Of a stretch of 64,000 bases of DNA, positions 29,944 to 38,694 are shown in pieces. Position numbers and translations under genes: made by a program. The notes beneath the pieces are model-generated. The model did not search any database. It saw nothing but the letters and a program-made list of their open reading frames with translations, and was not told the DNA's origin. The stretch is from an uncultured Clostridia bacterium. GTDB taxonomy: Bacteria; Bacillota; Clostridia; Christensenellales; Borkfalkiaceae. The stretch spans positions 11,311-75,310 of the forward strand of contig CALDOZ010000051.1 in the NCBI GenBank assembly GCA_937912025.1, given 5' to 3'. Every line of letters begins with the position of its first letter. The stretch's first letter is position 1.

Positions 29944-29955
29944 TGTTCGTTCTCC

Positions 29956-30234
29956 TTATTTCGAGTTCGTCGTTTTACCGCCAGAGTGGCCTTTGAAAGT
30001 TCTAGTTGGAGCAAATTCACCGAGTTTGCATCCTACCATATCTTCAGTAACGTATACAGGAACGTGTTTTCTTCCATCGTATACTGCAATCGTGTGACCA
30101 ACCATCTGTGGGAAAATAGTGGACGATCTTGACCAAGTTTTTAAAACGGTTTTTTTGTTTTCAGCATTTAATGCTTCTACTCTTTGAAGTAATCTTTCTT
30201 GAACGTAAGGTCCTTTCTTAACACTTCTACTCAT
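29956..30234 (-). CDS. rpsS: 30S ribosomal protein S19
   Basis: This 92-residue protein starts [20 protein letters not shown] and has [20 protein letters not shown] and [16 protein letters not shown]. It binds the small subunit head together with S13. Length is normal. Confidence 0.98.
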   Translation of the reverse strand: MSRSVKKGPYVQERLLQRVEALNAENKKTVLKTWSRSSTIFPQMVGHTIAVYDGRKHVPVYVTEDMVGCKLGEFAPTRTFKGHSGGKTTNSK

Positions 30235-30248
30235 TTATCGTCCCTCCA

Positions 30249-31076
30249 TCAGTTTACTCTTTTAAGAATAAGCTTATCAGTCCTATTCTTTTTCTTTCTT
30301 GTCTTATAGCCAAGAGCAGGTTTACCCCAAGGTGTTACAGGACCTGATCTACCGATAGGAGCGCGTCCTTCACCACCACCGTGTGGGTGATCGCATGGGT
30401 TCATAACCGAACCACGAACGGTAGGTCTAATACCCATATGTCTCTTTTTACCTGCTTTACCGATTCTGATAATTTCGTGATCTAAATTACCAACTTGACC
30501 GATAGTTGCTTTACATTTAACAAGAATAAGTCTCATTTCACCGCTAGGCATTTTAACTTGAGCGTACTTACCTTCTTTAGCCATAAGTTGAGCCGCCATA
30601 CCAGCCGCTCTTACAAGTTGACCGCCTTTACCAGGTTGAAGTTCAATGTTGTGAATCATTGTACCTACTGGAATTGCTTCGATAGGAAGCGCGTTACCAG
30701 GCTTAATGTCTGCAGTAGAACCGCTAACAACTTTATCACCAACGTTAAGACCAACAGGAGCAAGAATGTATTTCTTTACGCCGTCAGCATAAACTAAAAG
30801 CGCAATGTTTGCAGTTCTGTTTGGATCGTATTCGATAGTTTTTACAGTTGCAATGATATCGTCTTTATTTCTTTTAAAGTCAATAATACGATATTTTCTT
30901 TTGTTTCCGCCACCGTGATGTCTTACGGTAATTTTACCTTGAGCATTACGGCCTGCTTTATGTTTTTGATCTTCAAGAAGGGATCTTTCCGGCTTTGTGC
31001 AGGTAATCTCTTCAAACGTGCTAACCGTCATGAAACGGCGAGCTGAAGAAGTAGGTTTATATCTTTTAATACCCAT
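30249..31076 (-). CDS. rplB: 50S ribosomal protein L2
   Basis: L2 supports subunit joining and the peptidyl transferase centre. The 275-residue protein begins [20 protein letters not shown] and has [20 protein letters not shown] and [20 protein letters not shown], which carries the conserved histidine. Length is normal. Confidence 0.98.
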   Translation of the reverse strand: MGIKRYKPTSSARRFMTVSTFEEITCTKPERSLLEDQKHKAGRNAQGKITVRHHGGGNKRKYRIIDFKRNKDDIIATVKTIEYDPNRTANIALLVYADGVKKYILAPVGLNVGDKVVSGSTADIKPGNALPIEAIPVGTMIHNIELQPGKGGQLVRAAGMAAQLMAKEGKYAQVKMPSGEMRLILVKCKATIGQVGNLDHEIIRIGKAGKKRHMGIRPTVRGSVMNPCDHPHGGGEGRAPIGRSGPVTPWGKPALGYKTRKKKNRTDKLILKRVN

Positions 31077-31094
31077 TTGCTTATCCTCCCTCCA

Positions 31095-31385
31095 TTAAGA
31101 CAACGAGTCGAAGAACTCAATGCTCTTGCTGTCTTGTTTAAGCTGTACGATTGCTTTTTTGTAAGCAGGAGTATAACCTTCGTATCTACCCATTCTTTTA
31201 AGCTTACCTTTGCAATTTACAGTATTAACTGAATCAACTTTAACGTCGAAAAGTTTTTCGATAGCAAGTTTAATTTCAGTTTTGTTTGTATCTTTTGCTA
31301 CGATGAAAACGTATTTTTTATTTGCTATATCAGCATAACTCTTTTCTGTTAAAAGAGGTCTGATAATAATATCTCTTTCTTTCAT
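31095..31385 (-). CDS. rplW: 50S ribosomal protein L23
   Basis: This 96-residue tunnel-exit protein contains [20 protein letters not shown] and [20 protein letters not shown]. Its start overlaps the rplD stop by one base, so coupling is likely. Confidence 0.97.
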   Translation of the reverse strand: MKERDIIIRPLLTEKSYADIANKKYVFIVAKDTNKTEIKLAIEKLFDVKVDSVNTVNCKGKLKRMGRYEGYTPAYKKAIVQLKQDSKSIEFFDSLS

Positions 31386-32008
31386 TATGCTCCGTAAACC
31401 TCCTCTAATTTAGCGATAGCGCTTTGAGCGATTACGATAACTGCGTTCTTAACAACGTCGTAAGTGTTAAGTTGGCTAACAGAAATAGTTTCAAGTTTTT
31501 GAATATTTCTTGCCGAACGAATAACTTTAACGTCGTTATTGCCCATAACCATAAGAACTGTTTTTTCAAGTTTGAATGCTTCAAGGAAAGCAACCATTTC
31601 TTTAGTTTTTCCGTTTTCTACTGCGATATTGTCAATAACGATTACTTCGTTATCAGCAACCTTTTTAGAAAGAGCGCTGAAAAGAGCAGTTCTTCTTGCA
31701 GTAATGTTCATCTTCTTAGAGAAGTCTCTTGACTTAGGAGCGAATACTACACCACCGTGAATCCATTGAGGCGCTCTCGTTGAACCTTGACGTGCGCTAC
31801 CAGTTCCTTTTTGTCTCCAAGGTTTTTTACCGCCACCGCGTACTTCAGATCTAGTTAAAGTGCTTTTAGTACCTTGACGTCTATTAGCAAGCGTTGTAAC
31901 AACTGCTTGATGAATAAGCGCTTCGTTATAATCAATAGCGAAGAGTTCGCTAAGTTCCATTGAGCCAGTTTCCTGAGCGTTCATGTTATATACTTTAATG
32001 CTTGGCAT
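31385..32008 (-). CDS. rplD: 50S ribosomal protein L4
   Basis: This 207-residue protein has the tunnel loop [20 protein letters not shown] and [17 protein letters not shown]. In E. coli L4 also represses the S10 operon through its leader. Whether that holds here is unknown, but the leader at 33038-33294 is the place to look. Confidence 0.97.
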   Translation of the reverse strand: MPSIKVYNMNAQETGSMELSELFAIDYNEALIHQAVVTTLANRRQGTKSTLTRSEVRGGGKKPWRQKGTGSARQGSTRAPQWIHGGVVFAPKSRDFSKKMNITARRTALFSALSKKVADNEVIVIDNIAVENGKTKEMVAFLEAFKLEKTVLMVMGNNDVKVIRSARNIQKLETISVSQLNTYDVVKNAVIVIAQSAIAKLEEVYGA

Positions 32009-32025
32009 ATGCTACACTCTCCTTA

Positions 32026-32658
32026 TTATGCTTTTACGCTGTCTACAACGGTAACGATACCGCCTACTGCACCGGGGATAGCGCCTTTAATTAAGAGCGC
32101 GTTTCTTTGCGTGTCGACTTTCACGATTTCAAGATTTTGTACGGTTACTCTTTCGTTACCGTATTGTCCCGGCATGTGTTTGTTCTTAAATACTCTTGAT
32201 GGCGAGCTGTTTGCACCCATAGAACCTACTTCTCTGTGTACAGGGCCAACACCGTGAGTCATTTTAAGTCTGTGTTGATTCCATCTTTTGATTACGCCCG
32301 AGAATCCGTGACCTTTGCTTGTTCCAACAACGTCAACTTTGTCGCCTTCTTTAAACGTTTCAACGGTAACGATATTACCCATTGCGTAAGACGAAACGTC
32401 GTTAAGTCTAAATTCTTTAAGAACCTTTTGAGGAGCAACGCCAGCCTTTTTGAACTGACCTGCTTCAGGCTTGTTAAGCGCTGATTCTTTTACCTCGCCG
32501 AAGCCAAGTTTAACTGCTTGGTAACCGTCTTTTTCAACAGTTTTGAGTTGTACTACCGGACATGGTCCTGCTTCAACTACGGTAACGGGAATTACTTTTC
32601 CGTCAGCGGAAAAGATTTGCGTCATACCTAATTTTCTTCCAATGATTGCTTTATTCAT
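32026..32658 (-). CDS. rplC: 50S ribosomal protein L3
   Basis: This 210-residue protein begins [20 protein letters not shown] and has [20 protein letters not shown] and [20 protein letters not shown], including the loop that reaches the peptidyl transferase centre. Length is normal. Confidence 0.98.
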   Translation of the reverse strand: MNKAIIGRKLGMTQIFSADGKVIPVTVVEAGPCPVVQLKTVEKDGYQAVKLGFGEVKESALNKPEAGQFKKAGVAPQKVLKEFRLNDVSSYAMGNIVTVETFKEGDKVDVVGTSKGHGFSGVIKRWNQHRLKMTHGVGPVHREVGSMGANSSPSRVFKNKHMPGQYGNERVTVQNLEIVKVDTQRNALLIKGAIPGAVGGIVTVVDSVKA

Positions 32659-32737
32659 CGATAAAGTTCACCTCCAAATTATTTGCAGTTTACTGCATTT
32701 TGTTTAAACCGTTTTTTACAGTTTGTTTTTTAATTGA

Positions 32738-33037
32738 TTAAAGTTTGATTTTTACGTCAACGCCAGCTGGTAAATGAATGCTTTCAAGAATTTTTGCATT
32801 TGCCGAGTAAACGTCGATAAGTCTTTTGTGCGTTCTGATTTCAAATTGCTCTCTGCTATCTTTATACTTATGAGGAGAACGTAAGATTGTTACGATTTCC
32901 TTTTCAGTAGGAAGTGGAATAGGTCCACTAATTTTAGCGCCGGCTTTTTTCATAGTTTCAACTATTCTTTCCGTTGCTTGGTCAACCATTTTGTGGTCGT
33001 AAGCAGCAAGTTTGATTCTAATTTTCTGTCCTGCCAT
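32738..33037 (-). CDS. rpsJ: 30S ribosomal protein S10
   Basis: This 99-residue protein has [40 protein letters not shown] and [21 protein letters not shown]10 also pairs with NusB in antitermination in E. coli. It is the first gene of the 31-gene superoperon. A 79-base gap separates it from rplC. Confidence 0.98.
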   Translation of the reverse strand: MAGQKIRIKLAAYDHKMVDQATERIVETMKKAGAKISGPIPLPTEKEIVTILRSPHKYKDSREQFEIRTHKRLIDVYSANAKILESIHLPAGVDVKIKL

Positions 33038-33294
33038 TTGTTTGTTCCTCCGTTTTTATACTAACTGTTAATGTAGTCAACATTGCCGTGTGTGTCGCGG
33101 TCCTGACAATAAAAAAATCATTCGCTACTGTGTTATTTGCTGCGAATGACAATCATTTCCGGACCATAGTTAGTCGCAGGGGTTAAACCCCCACATTTGT
33201 CAATGAGAATTATCTTCTTCCCTCCAAAACGGTTTCCGGATCCGTTTTAGCGAAAGTTTAAGTAACTTCCCATCTCAACCCATATAAACACAGC
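33038..33294 (-). ncRNA. Structured 5' leader of the S10 operon with internal intrinsic terminator
   Basis: The gap between promoter and rpsJ is about 255 bases and rich in inverted repeats. In minus-strand order there is a hairpin AAAACGG/CCGTTTT (33225-33247), then GGGGGTTTAACCCC (33182-33195). Next comes a perfect 8-pair stem TCATTCGC/GCGAATGA (33118-33149) followed by seven T (33111-33117), which is an intrinsic terminator shape. Helices GGTCC/GGACC (33161-33165 with 33099-33103) and ACTAAC/GTTAGT (33169-33174 with 33060-33065) would enclose the terminator. The upstream CTGCGA (33174-33179) can pair with TCGCAG (33140-33145) inside the terminator stem, giving a possible antiterminator. 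Ribosomal protein leaders of this logic are known. I could not assign it to a named family. Confidence 0.65.
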
Positions 33295-33300
33295 CTAATT

Positions 33301-33329
33301 ATAATAATGTATTTATCAAATAATGTCAA
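33301..33329 (-). promoter_or_regulatory. Promoter of the S10-spc-alpha superoperon
   Basis: TTGACA (33324-33329), a 17-base spacer and TATTAT (33301-33306) on the minus strand, with the -35 in the context CGTTTGACAT. The same context occurs at the rplJ promoter. Confidence 0.85.
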
Positions 33330-33428
33330 ACGTTTTTAATATATTTTTTAAAAAAATTTTTCATAATTTAATATAGGATAATTAAAGCGCGTTATTTTTT
33401 ATTTGCTTAAAAACTTTTTCTCTATTGC

Positions 33429-33457
33429 TTGCTAAAAATTTAAAGGTGTGTTAAACT
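33429..33457 (+). promoter_or_regulatory. Promoter of the mgtE leader
   Basis: TTGCTA (33429-33434) and TAAACT (33452-33457) are separated by 17 bases. Transcription would begin near 33464, just before the ribosome site of the leader ORF. Confidence 0.5.
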
Positions 33458-33479
33458 AAACGGGTAAGGAGAATATATT

Positions 33480-33593
33480 ATGTCATCTGACGGCAGTAGT
33501 GGGCAATGCTCATATAATTTTACAACTTTATACTTGGGCGATTTTGCTATGATTAAAGCCGTTATATACGCGTGCGCGCGTATCCATATATAA
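33480..33593 (+). CDS. Putative 37-residue leader peptide upstream of mgtE
   Basis: A small frame starts with ATG at 33480, eight bases after a perfect AAGGAG (33466-33471). It begins MSSDGSSGQCSYNF, continues TLYLGDFAMIKAV and ends YACARIHI before TAA at 33591. Its last third overlaps a GC-rich hairpin, ATACGCG/CGCGTAT (33566-33583), inside a longer helix CGTTATATA/TATATAACG (33560-33602). A terminator follows 32 bases after the stop, then mgtE. The layout resembles a ribosome-controlled attenuator. I do not recognise the peptide. Coding status rests on the start signal and on position, not on homology. Confidence 0.55.
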   Translation: MSSDGSSGQCSYNFTTLYLGDFAMIKAVIYACARIHI

Positions 33594-33651
33594 TATATAA
33601 CGTTTGCGCTATCATAAATTAATCGTCCGACTTTTGTCGGGCTATTTTTTT
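33546..33651 (+). promoter_or_regulatory. mgtE attenuator: hairpins and intrinsic terminator
   Basis: TATGAT (33548-33553) pairs with ATCATA (33611-33616) around the hairpins that overlap the leader ORF. Then GTCCGAC TTTT GTCGGGC (33625-33642), a 7-pair stem with one T-G pair, is followed by a T-rich tract to 33651, an intrinsic terminator ahead of mgtE. The 3' arm CGGGC can also pair with GCCCG at 33652-33656. The M-box magnesium riboswitch core is not seen. Confidence 0.65.
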
Positions 33652-33676
33652 GCCCGTAAATTTATAGGAGGTATTT

Positions 33677-35113
33677 ATGAACGAAAACGAAAAAATTGAT
33701 ATTGAAGATTTAAACATTATTCCCGAAAAGCGCGACTATGAAGAAGAACTTTTATCAATTATACGTTCTGAAAAATCAAATAAAGAAATTAAAGAAATAA
33801 TTTCAGACTATCACGATAACGATATAGCAAGCGTAATTCCACGCTTAACTAAAGAAGAACGTACTAAACTCTACCGCATTTTAGGGGTTGACGCCGTTTC
33901 TAACATATTTACTTATCTTGACGACGTTGAAGAATTTATTACCGAACTTGAAATAGAAAAGGTTGCCGATATTATTGAATCGATGGACGCCGACGACGCT
34001 CTTGACGTTTTAGAAGAGTTATCTGACGACCAAAAGAACGAAATTCTTAACCTTATTGACGAAGACGCGCAAGTAGATATTAAACTTCTTGATTCTTACG
34101 ACGATGATAGAATTGGTAGTAAAATGACTACCAATTTCGTTACCGTATCTAAAACGGCAACGGTAAAACAAGCGATGCGCTCGGTTATTAGTCAAGCGGC
34201 GGAAAACGATAATATTGCAACTATTTACGTCGTTGACGGAGATGGCGTATTTTACGGCGCTATTGAACTTCGCGACCTTGTAATTGCAAGAGATAGCACT
34301 CCGCTTGACGATATTATAGTAACCAACTACCCTTTCCTTTACGCCAACGAATATACAGCCGATTGTATTGAACGACTTAAAGATTATTCTGAAGACAGTA
34401 TTCCCGTACTTAACGAAAATAACGTTTTAATTGGCGTTATCACTTCTTCTGACGTAGTTGAAGCCGTTGACGAAGAACTTGCCGACGATTACGCTAAGTT
34501 TGCCGGTTTAACCACGGAAGAAGATTTAGACGAACCTTTAAACAAAAGTATTGCAAAAAGAATTCCTTGGCTTATTATTTTGCTTGGATTAGGTCTTGCA
34601 GTTGCCGCCGTTATAGGTCTTTTTCAAAACCTTATTCCAACGTCGCTTATTATACTTTATACCTTCCAAAGTTTAATATTAGGTATGTGCGGTAACTCAG
34701 GTACGCAAAGCCTTGGCGTAACTATAAGAGTTTTAAGCGACGACGAACTCACCGCTAAAGACAAGTGGAAATTTGTTTTTAAAGAACTCCGCGTTGGTTT
34801 TTGTAACGGTCTTATAATAGGCGCTATTGCGTTTTTGCTTATAGGTTTATACGTTCAATTCGTTGAGGTAGATTTTATAAATCAATATAACGTTTCGGGC
34901 TTTGCAGTTTCAATATGTATTGCCATTTCACTTTTAATTTCAATGGTTATTGCAAGTCTTGACGGAACTTTAATACCAATGCTATTTAAAAAAGTAGGTA
35001 TTGACCCTGCCGTTGCTTCAGGTCCGCTTATTACTACAATTAACGACTTGGTTGCAGTTTGCGCGTATTACGGCGTTTCACTTTTATTACTTGTAAATTT
35101 ATTAGGATTGTAA
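33677..35113 (+). CDS. mgtE: MgtE-type magnesium transporter
   Basis: This 478-residue channel imports Mg2+. An N-terminal acidic superhelical domain (about residues 25-145, LEIEKVADIIESMDADDALDV-like) precedes two CBS domains (about 150-275). About five membrane segments follow, with MCGNSGTQSLGVTIRVLS and the C-terminal pore region DPAVASGPLITTINDLVAV. The acidic and CBS domains sense cytoplasmic Mg2+ and gate the pore in known MgtE proteins. An AGGAGG site lies eight bases before the ATG. Expression is probably controlled by the attenuator at 33464-33651. Confidence 0.95.
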   Translation: MNENEKIDIEDLNIIPEKRDYEEELLSIIRSEKSNKEIKEIISDYHDNDIASVIPRLTKEERTKLYRILGVDAVSNIFTYLDDVEEFITELEIEKVADIIESMDADDALDVLEELSDDQKNEILNLIDEDAQVDIKLLDSYDDDRIGSKMTTNFVTVSKTATVKQAMRSVISQAAENDNIATIYVVDGDGVFYGAIELRDLVIARDSTPLDDIIVTNYPFLYANEYTADCIERLKDYSEDSIPVLNENNVLIGVITSSDVVEAVDEELADDYAKFAGLTTEEDLDEPLNKSIAKRIPWLIILLGLGLAVAAVIGLFQNLIPTSLIILYTFQSLILGMCGNSGTQSLGVTIRVLSDDELTAKDKWKFVFKELRVGFCNGLIIGAIAFLLIGLYVQFVEVDFINQYNVSGFAVSICIAISLLISMVIASLDGTLIPMLFKKVGIDPAVASGPLITTINDLVAVCAYYGVSLLLLVNLLGL

Positions 35114-35127
35114 ATTAAATAAAATTA

Positions 35128-35157
35128 AAAAACTCCCGAGAAAAATCGGGAGTTTTT
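35128..35157. terminator. Bidirectional terminator after mgtE
   Basis: CTCCCGA/TCGGGAG stem with an A-rich loop, flanked by A and T runs. It is shared by mgtE and the convergent lipoprotein operon. Confidence 0.92.
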
Positions 35158-35173
35158 ATTTTTATTCGTTAAA

Positions 35174-36046
35174 TTATTTTAATTTGAAATTTGAAACTTT
35201 TATAACGTTTACAGGTAAAACTACGTTATCGAAATTATTAGCAGAAGAAAGTTTTTCATAAAGTTCGTAGTCAACGTCGCCTTCTTCGTCTGCTTGCATT
35301 TCTACTTTAGCGCCTTCTACAACTTTGTAAGCAACGCCACCTTTTTCGTAATATTCGTAAGCGCCTTTATAAGCGCCGTTTTCTTCGATAAGTTTATTGT
35401 CTTCTTCATTACGGTCGCCAACGTATCTAACGTGCGTAAAGCCAGCGTTATCTTCAAACAAATCTTCTTTCATAGTTTTAAACTTTTCAAGAGATTCGTC
35501 GTCAATTTTTCCAAATACGGTATATAAATCGTTAGGAAGATTATTTGAAGTATCAAGCATGATAGCAAAAGTTGCTTTACCACTATTATACGTGCTTTCC
35601 GTAGCCTTCTTAGAGTCAGGCTCACGAAGCATTACAAGATGCCCTGCAGTTGCGGTGAGTTTACCTAGATTGTCAAATCCGTTCTTTTTAAATTCGCCTT
35701 TAACGGTATTGCCTTTATAAATTATATCTTTATATTCATTTTCTTCATACTTAAACGAGCCTAAAATGAGATAATTTCCGCCGTTATCAAAAGTAACGGC
35801 AGTATCGTTATAAAAATCGTTATTAATAAGGCTAATAATATGCTCGGTTGTTTCTGGAGCAAAAGTTTTGTAAAGTTTTAAAGTTGAGTTTATTTCAACG
35901 TTTTCGTTAGACGTATTAACGTAGTTTACTTTGAAAGTAACGTCTTGAATTTCGCTACCGTCCGCTCTATAAGTACAAGCAGTAGTAGAAATTGTAAGCG
36001 CTGAAATTAATGCAATTAAAGCGATTTTGAAAATGTTTTTCTTCAT
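35174..36046 (-). CDS. Lipoprotein with degenerate cyclophilin-type domain
   Basis: The 290-residue protein has a lipoprotein signal peptide with lipobox STTAC and lipidation Cys24. The rest resembles cyclophilin peptidyl-prolyl isomerases: KLYKTFAPETTEHIISLINNDFYNDTAV aligns with the conserved ELYPDKAPNTVENFLSLV-type start, and YTVFGKIDDESLEKF aligns with the late core. The catalytic FHRVIPGFMIQGG segment is replaced by FDNGGNYLILGS, so the usual Arg and Gln are absent and isomerase activity is doubtful. It is the last gene of the SPFH operon, 40 bases after the zinc-ribbon gene. Confidence 0.75.
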   Translation of the reverse strand: MKKNIFKIALIALISALTISTTACTYRADGSEIQDVTFKVNYVNTSNENVEINSTLKLYKTFAPETTEHIISLINNDFYNDTAVTFDNGGNYLILGSFKYEENEYKDIIYKGNTVKGEFKKNGFDNLGKLTATAGHLVMLREPDSKKATESTYNSGKATFAIMLDTSNNLPNDLYTVFGKIDDESLEKFKTMKEDLFEDNAGFTHVRYVGDRNEEDNKLIEENGAYKGAYEYYEKGGVAYKVVEGAKVEMQADEEGDVDYELYEKLSSANNFDNVVLPVNVIKVSNFKLK

Positions 36047-36086
36047 TATATCCTCCTAGCAAGGCATAAATTGTATGCCCGTTTGG

Positions 36087-37175
36087 TTAAGTTAATAAGT
36101 TAAATAACGCCACTAATCCAAATACGACAACCGCACCAATAAGTACCGCTAAACCTACGCGAAGTGGCGATATAGGAGTTTTACCCGTTACCTTACCAGT
36201 ATTACCGTTGACATAGATGTTGTAAGGCTTGTTTTTGAAAGGAAAACTCATTAAATATATTGGTAGTAAAACGTATTTGTACGTTACGTTATTGTGTATT
36301 GTGGAAACGTTAATATATCTTAAAACGTCGTAATTATATTGGCTAAGTATTGCCCTTTTTAACTTTTCATCCATAACGACTTTTGCGTTATTCCAACTAT
36401 CACTAACAGTTTTTTCCGCTTTGTGAGCCATAAACCCTGCTAAATAACTTTTATCGTACACTTTGATAGTTTTATAATCGTACGGAAGTATTTTGTTAAG
36501 GTTTTGCTGGGAATTATTATCAGTAGCGGTAATGGTAACGTCGTCAAAATTATAAGAGAAAGTTCCAGAAATTCTTCGCCAAACGGTATACGTTTGAACG
36601 CGACGATTTTTACCAGAACCAACGGTACGAGTTCTTCTATCACCCACCACGCCTTCGTAAGTAGAATACGTTTTACTATCGAAAGTAAAGGCAGGCTCGT
36701 ACACGCCGTTAAAACTATCAGCATTTAAATTTTGCTTGAATTTTTTAGGGGCAAATAAGCGTTTTTTAGCCCAAGTTTTAGCAAAATTAACAGCGTCGCT
36801 TCTACCAATAGTAAAAGGATAAACGGCGTTAGGTTTAATGCCGTAACCGTCGTTACTTTTTACGACGTGTGAAGTTCCGCAATAAGGACACAACGTTGCT
36901 GTTTGATTTGATGGTAACACTACTACCGCGCCACAGTTTTCACAACGGTAAGCGCTATTATCGTCAGTCCATTCAACAGAGTAAGACAAGGCTTTAGCAA
37001 TTTCAACCTCGCTAACTTCACTACTTTTTGCAAAGTCTTTACTACTACCGCAATACGAACAGTAAAGTTCTTGAGTTTCGGGATTGAACACCATATTCGC
37101 TCCGCAACTTTCGCATTTTGCGGTAAACGTTTGCTTTTTATTTAGTTGTTCAACGTTTAAGTCTTTTTCGTCCAT
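36087..37175 (-). CDS. Membrane-anchored double zinc-ribbon protein (YdjG-like)
   Basis: This 362-residue protein has two TFIIB-like zinc ribbons near the N-terminus, CESC...CSYC and CENC...CPYC. A middle domain with FEPAFTFDSKTY-type sequence (here YEPAFTFDSKTYSTYEG) follows, and then one C-terminal membrane segment (about residues 340-358). The arrangement matches B. subtilis YdjG, which works with the SPFH-like YdjI at the membrane in the PspA system. The same operon here also encodes an SPFH protein, but I see no PspA gene. Confidence 0.75.
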   Translation of the reverse strand: MDEKDLNVEQLNKKQTFTAKCESCGANMVFNPETQELYCSYCGSSKDFAKSSEVSEVEIAKALSYSVEWTDDNSAYRCENCGAVVVLPSNQTATLCPYCGTSHVVKSNDGYGIKPNAVYPFTIGRSDAVNFAKTWAKKRLFAPKKFKQNLNADSFNGVYEPAFTFDSKTYSTYEGVVGDRRTRTVGSGKNRRVQTYTVWRRISGTFSYNFDDVTITATDNNSQQNLNKILPYDYKTIKVYDKSYLAGFMAHKAEKTVSDSWNNAKVVMDEKLKRAILSQYNYDVLRYINVSTIHNNVTYKYVLLPIYLMSFPFKNKPYNIYVNGNTGKVTGKTPISPLRVGLAVLIGAVVVFGLVALFNLLT

Positions 37176-37227
37176 ATCAACCGCGTAACTTTTACGCTAA
37201 TTTTTTGCTAATTATTACTCGTTTTTA

Positions 37228-37422
37228 TTATTTGTTTAACGCGTCTAAAAGTTCGTTAACGTCAATACCGTGAACGGCAGCCGCTTCGCCAACAGTTTCA
37301 CCGTGAGCAATAGCGCAACCTAAACAATGCATACCGAAACTAAGTAAAATTTCAGGCGCGTTTTCGTTTGCTTCAACAACGTCCATAATAAGCATATCGC
37401 TTGTAATAACTTTCTTTTCCAT
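37228..37422 (-). CDS. DUF1858 domain protein
   Basis: A 64-residue protein with the DUF1858 pattern: VITSDMLIMDVVEANENAPE, then FGMHCLGCAIAHGETVGEAA with the CxxC motif CLGC. This domain is found alone or fused to hybrid-cluster and radical proteins and is thought to have a redox or metal role. It lies between the SPFH and zinc-ribbon genes, 15 bases after the former. Confidence 0.88.
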   Translation of the reverse strand: MEKKVITSDMLIMDVVEANENAPEILLSFGMHCLGCAIAHGETVGEAAAVHGIDVNELLDALNK

Positions 37423-37437
37423 AATTAAACTCTCCTA

Positions 37438-38499
37438 TTAAAGTTTATTGCCACATTCTGGGCAAAATTTATCATCGCCGTCAACTTCAGTTCCACATTC
37501 CGTGCAAAATCTCTTGACGTTTAATTTACTACCACACTCTGGGCAGAATTTGAATTTTACACCAACTTCCGCGCCACACTCACCACATTTTTTAGTTTGA
37601 TTGTTAGCTTTTGGTTTATCACTATCAGTTTTAGTAGTATTTGTATTTGACTTAAATGCATCGGCAAATACTTGACCTAAACCAACGCCCGCGCCAAGCC
37701 CAACGCCTGCGCCTGCCATTGTTCCACCTACACCCGTGTTTTTAGCAGCGTCTTTCATCGCTTCAGCGGCGGCTATCTTCATTAAAACGTCCGTCTTATC
37801 GCCTAAAATACCAAGTTTAGAACGCTCGTCTAACGCCTTTTCAACTTCAGTTGGAACAGACATATTTTCAATGAAAAGGTTAGTTAATTTTAAGCCTATT
37901 TCGTTAAACTTAGACTGCACGACGCGTTTTACTATTTCGTTAAATTCAAGCGTATTTCCTGCAAGGTCGATAGCCGAAACTCCGCTTTCGCCAATAGCGT
38001 CAGAAAGCGCCGAAACAAGCATAGTTTTAAGATACGAAGTAATATCTTCCGTAGAAAAAGAACTTACCGTGCCGAAAATTTCTTTTAAGAACACGCTAGG
38101 GTCTTCAACTTTAAAAGCGTATTTACCAAACCCACGAACACGAATAACGCCAAATTCAGGGTCACGCATCATAATTGGATTTTGAGTGCCCCAAGCGTTA
38201 TCGGTAAATTGCTTAGTGTTAATAAAGTAAACGTCTAAAGTGATAGGCGTTTCAAACTTATATTTCCATGCGGCAAGTTTTGTAAGTATTGGTAAAATTT
38301 CAGTTTTAAGATTGTATAAGCCTGGTCCAAAAATATCGGCAATTTGACCTTTATGTACGAAAATTGCGCATTGAGATTCACGAACGGTAAGAGTAGATTT
38401 ATCGTTAACTTCTCTACCGCCTTTTTCAAAAGGATATTTGTAAACTATTACGTCTGACGAATTGTCAGTCCATTCAATATTGCGTCTAAAAAATGCCAT
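37438..38499 (-). CDS. SPFH-domain protein with C-terminal zinc ribbons (YdjI-like)
   Basis: This 353-residue protein begins MAFFRRNIEWTDNSSDVIVY. It carries an SPFH/band-7-type core (about residues 30-230), a Gly/Ala-rich linker of about 25 residues, and two zinc ribbons, CGECG...CPECG and CTECG...CPECG, at the end. It resembles the Bacillus YdjI group, named after virion core proteins in some databases. The predicted role is a membrane-associated scaffold that recruits partners. It is the first gene of a four-gene operon and is preceded by a promoter and a perfect dyad. Confidence 0.82.
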   Translation of the reverse strand: MAFFRRNIEWTDNSSDVIVYKYPFEKGGREVNDKSTLTVRESQCAIFVHKGQIADIFGPGLYNLKTEILPILTKLAAWKYKFETPITLDVYFINTKQFTDNAWGTQNPIMMRDPEFGVIRVRGFGKYAFKVEDPSVFLKEIFGTVSSFSTEDITSYLKTMLVSALSDAIGESGVSAIDLAGNTLEFNEIVKRVVQSKFNEIGLKLTNLFIENMSVPTEVEKALDERSKLGILGDKTDVLMKIAAAEAMKDAAKNTGVGGTMAGAGVGLGAGVGLGQVFADAFKSNTNTTKTDSDKPKANNQTKKCGECGAEVGVKFKFCPECGSKLNVKRFCTECGTEVDGDDKFCPECGNKL

Positions 38500-38524
38500 A
38501 ATTGCCTCCTATGTTTACTACGCA

Positions 38525-38543
38525 TTAAGTGTACAACACTTAA
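38525..38543. promoter_or_regulatory. Operator-like palindrome in front of the SPFH operon
   Basis: Arms TTAAGTGT and ACACTTAA are perfect inverted repeats of 8 bases with a 3-base centre (ACA). It begins about 9 bases downstream of the -10 box and ends 26 bases before the ATG, a place where a bound repressor would block transcription. Confidence 0.6.
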
Positions 38544-38551
38544 CTTTACTT

Positions 38552-38580
38552 AGTATATCACATATTTTGAACTTTTACAA
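38552..38580 (-). promoter_or_regulatory. Promoter of the SPFH operon
   Basis: TTGTAA (38575-38580), a 17-base spacer and TATACT (38552-38557) with an upstream TG, read on the minus strand. Confidence 0.7.
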
Positions 38581-38694
38581 CTGTTATTTTTAAAATTTGG
38601 CTTAATATAATCAATTTTGCTAAGTTTAACGACCTTTTAACTGAAAATTTAACGCTTTTAGTTGCATCTCGACTTTACGTCTTATTTAGAAATT

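Noticed and set aside
33566..33583. Alternating CG run as a Z-DNA or CpG element
   Set aside because: The short CGCGTGCGCGCG stretch is fully explained as the stem of a hairpin at the end of the leader ORF.
33429..33676. M-box, yybP-ykoY or NiCo riboswitch before mgtE
   Set aside because: I looked for the conserved cores of these classes and did not find them in order. Short look-alike words such as GGCAGTAG and GGGCAATG are not enough.
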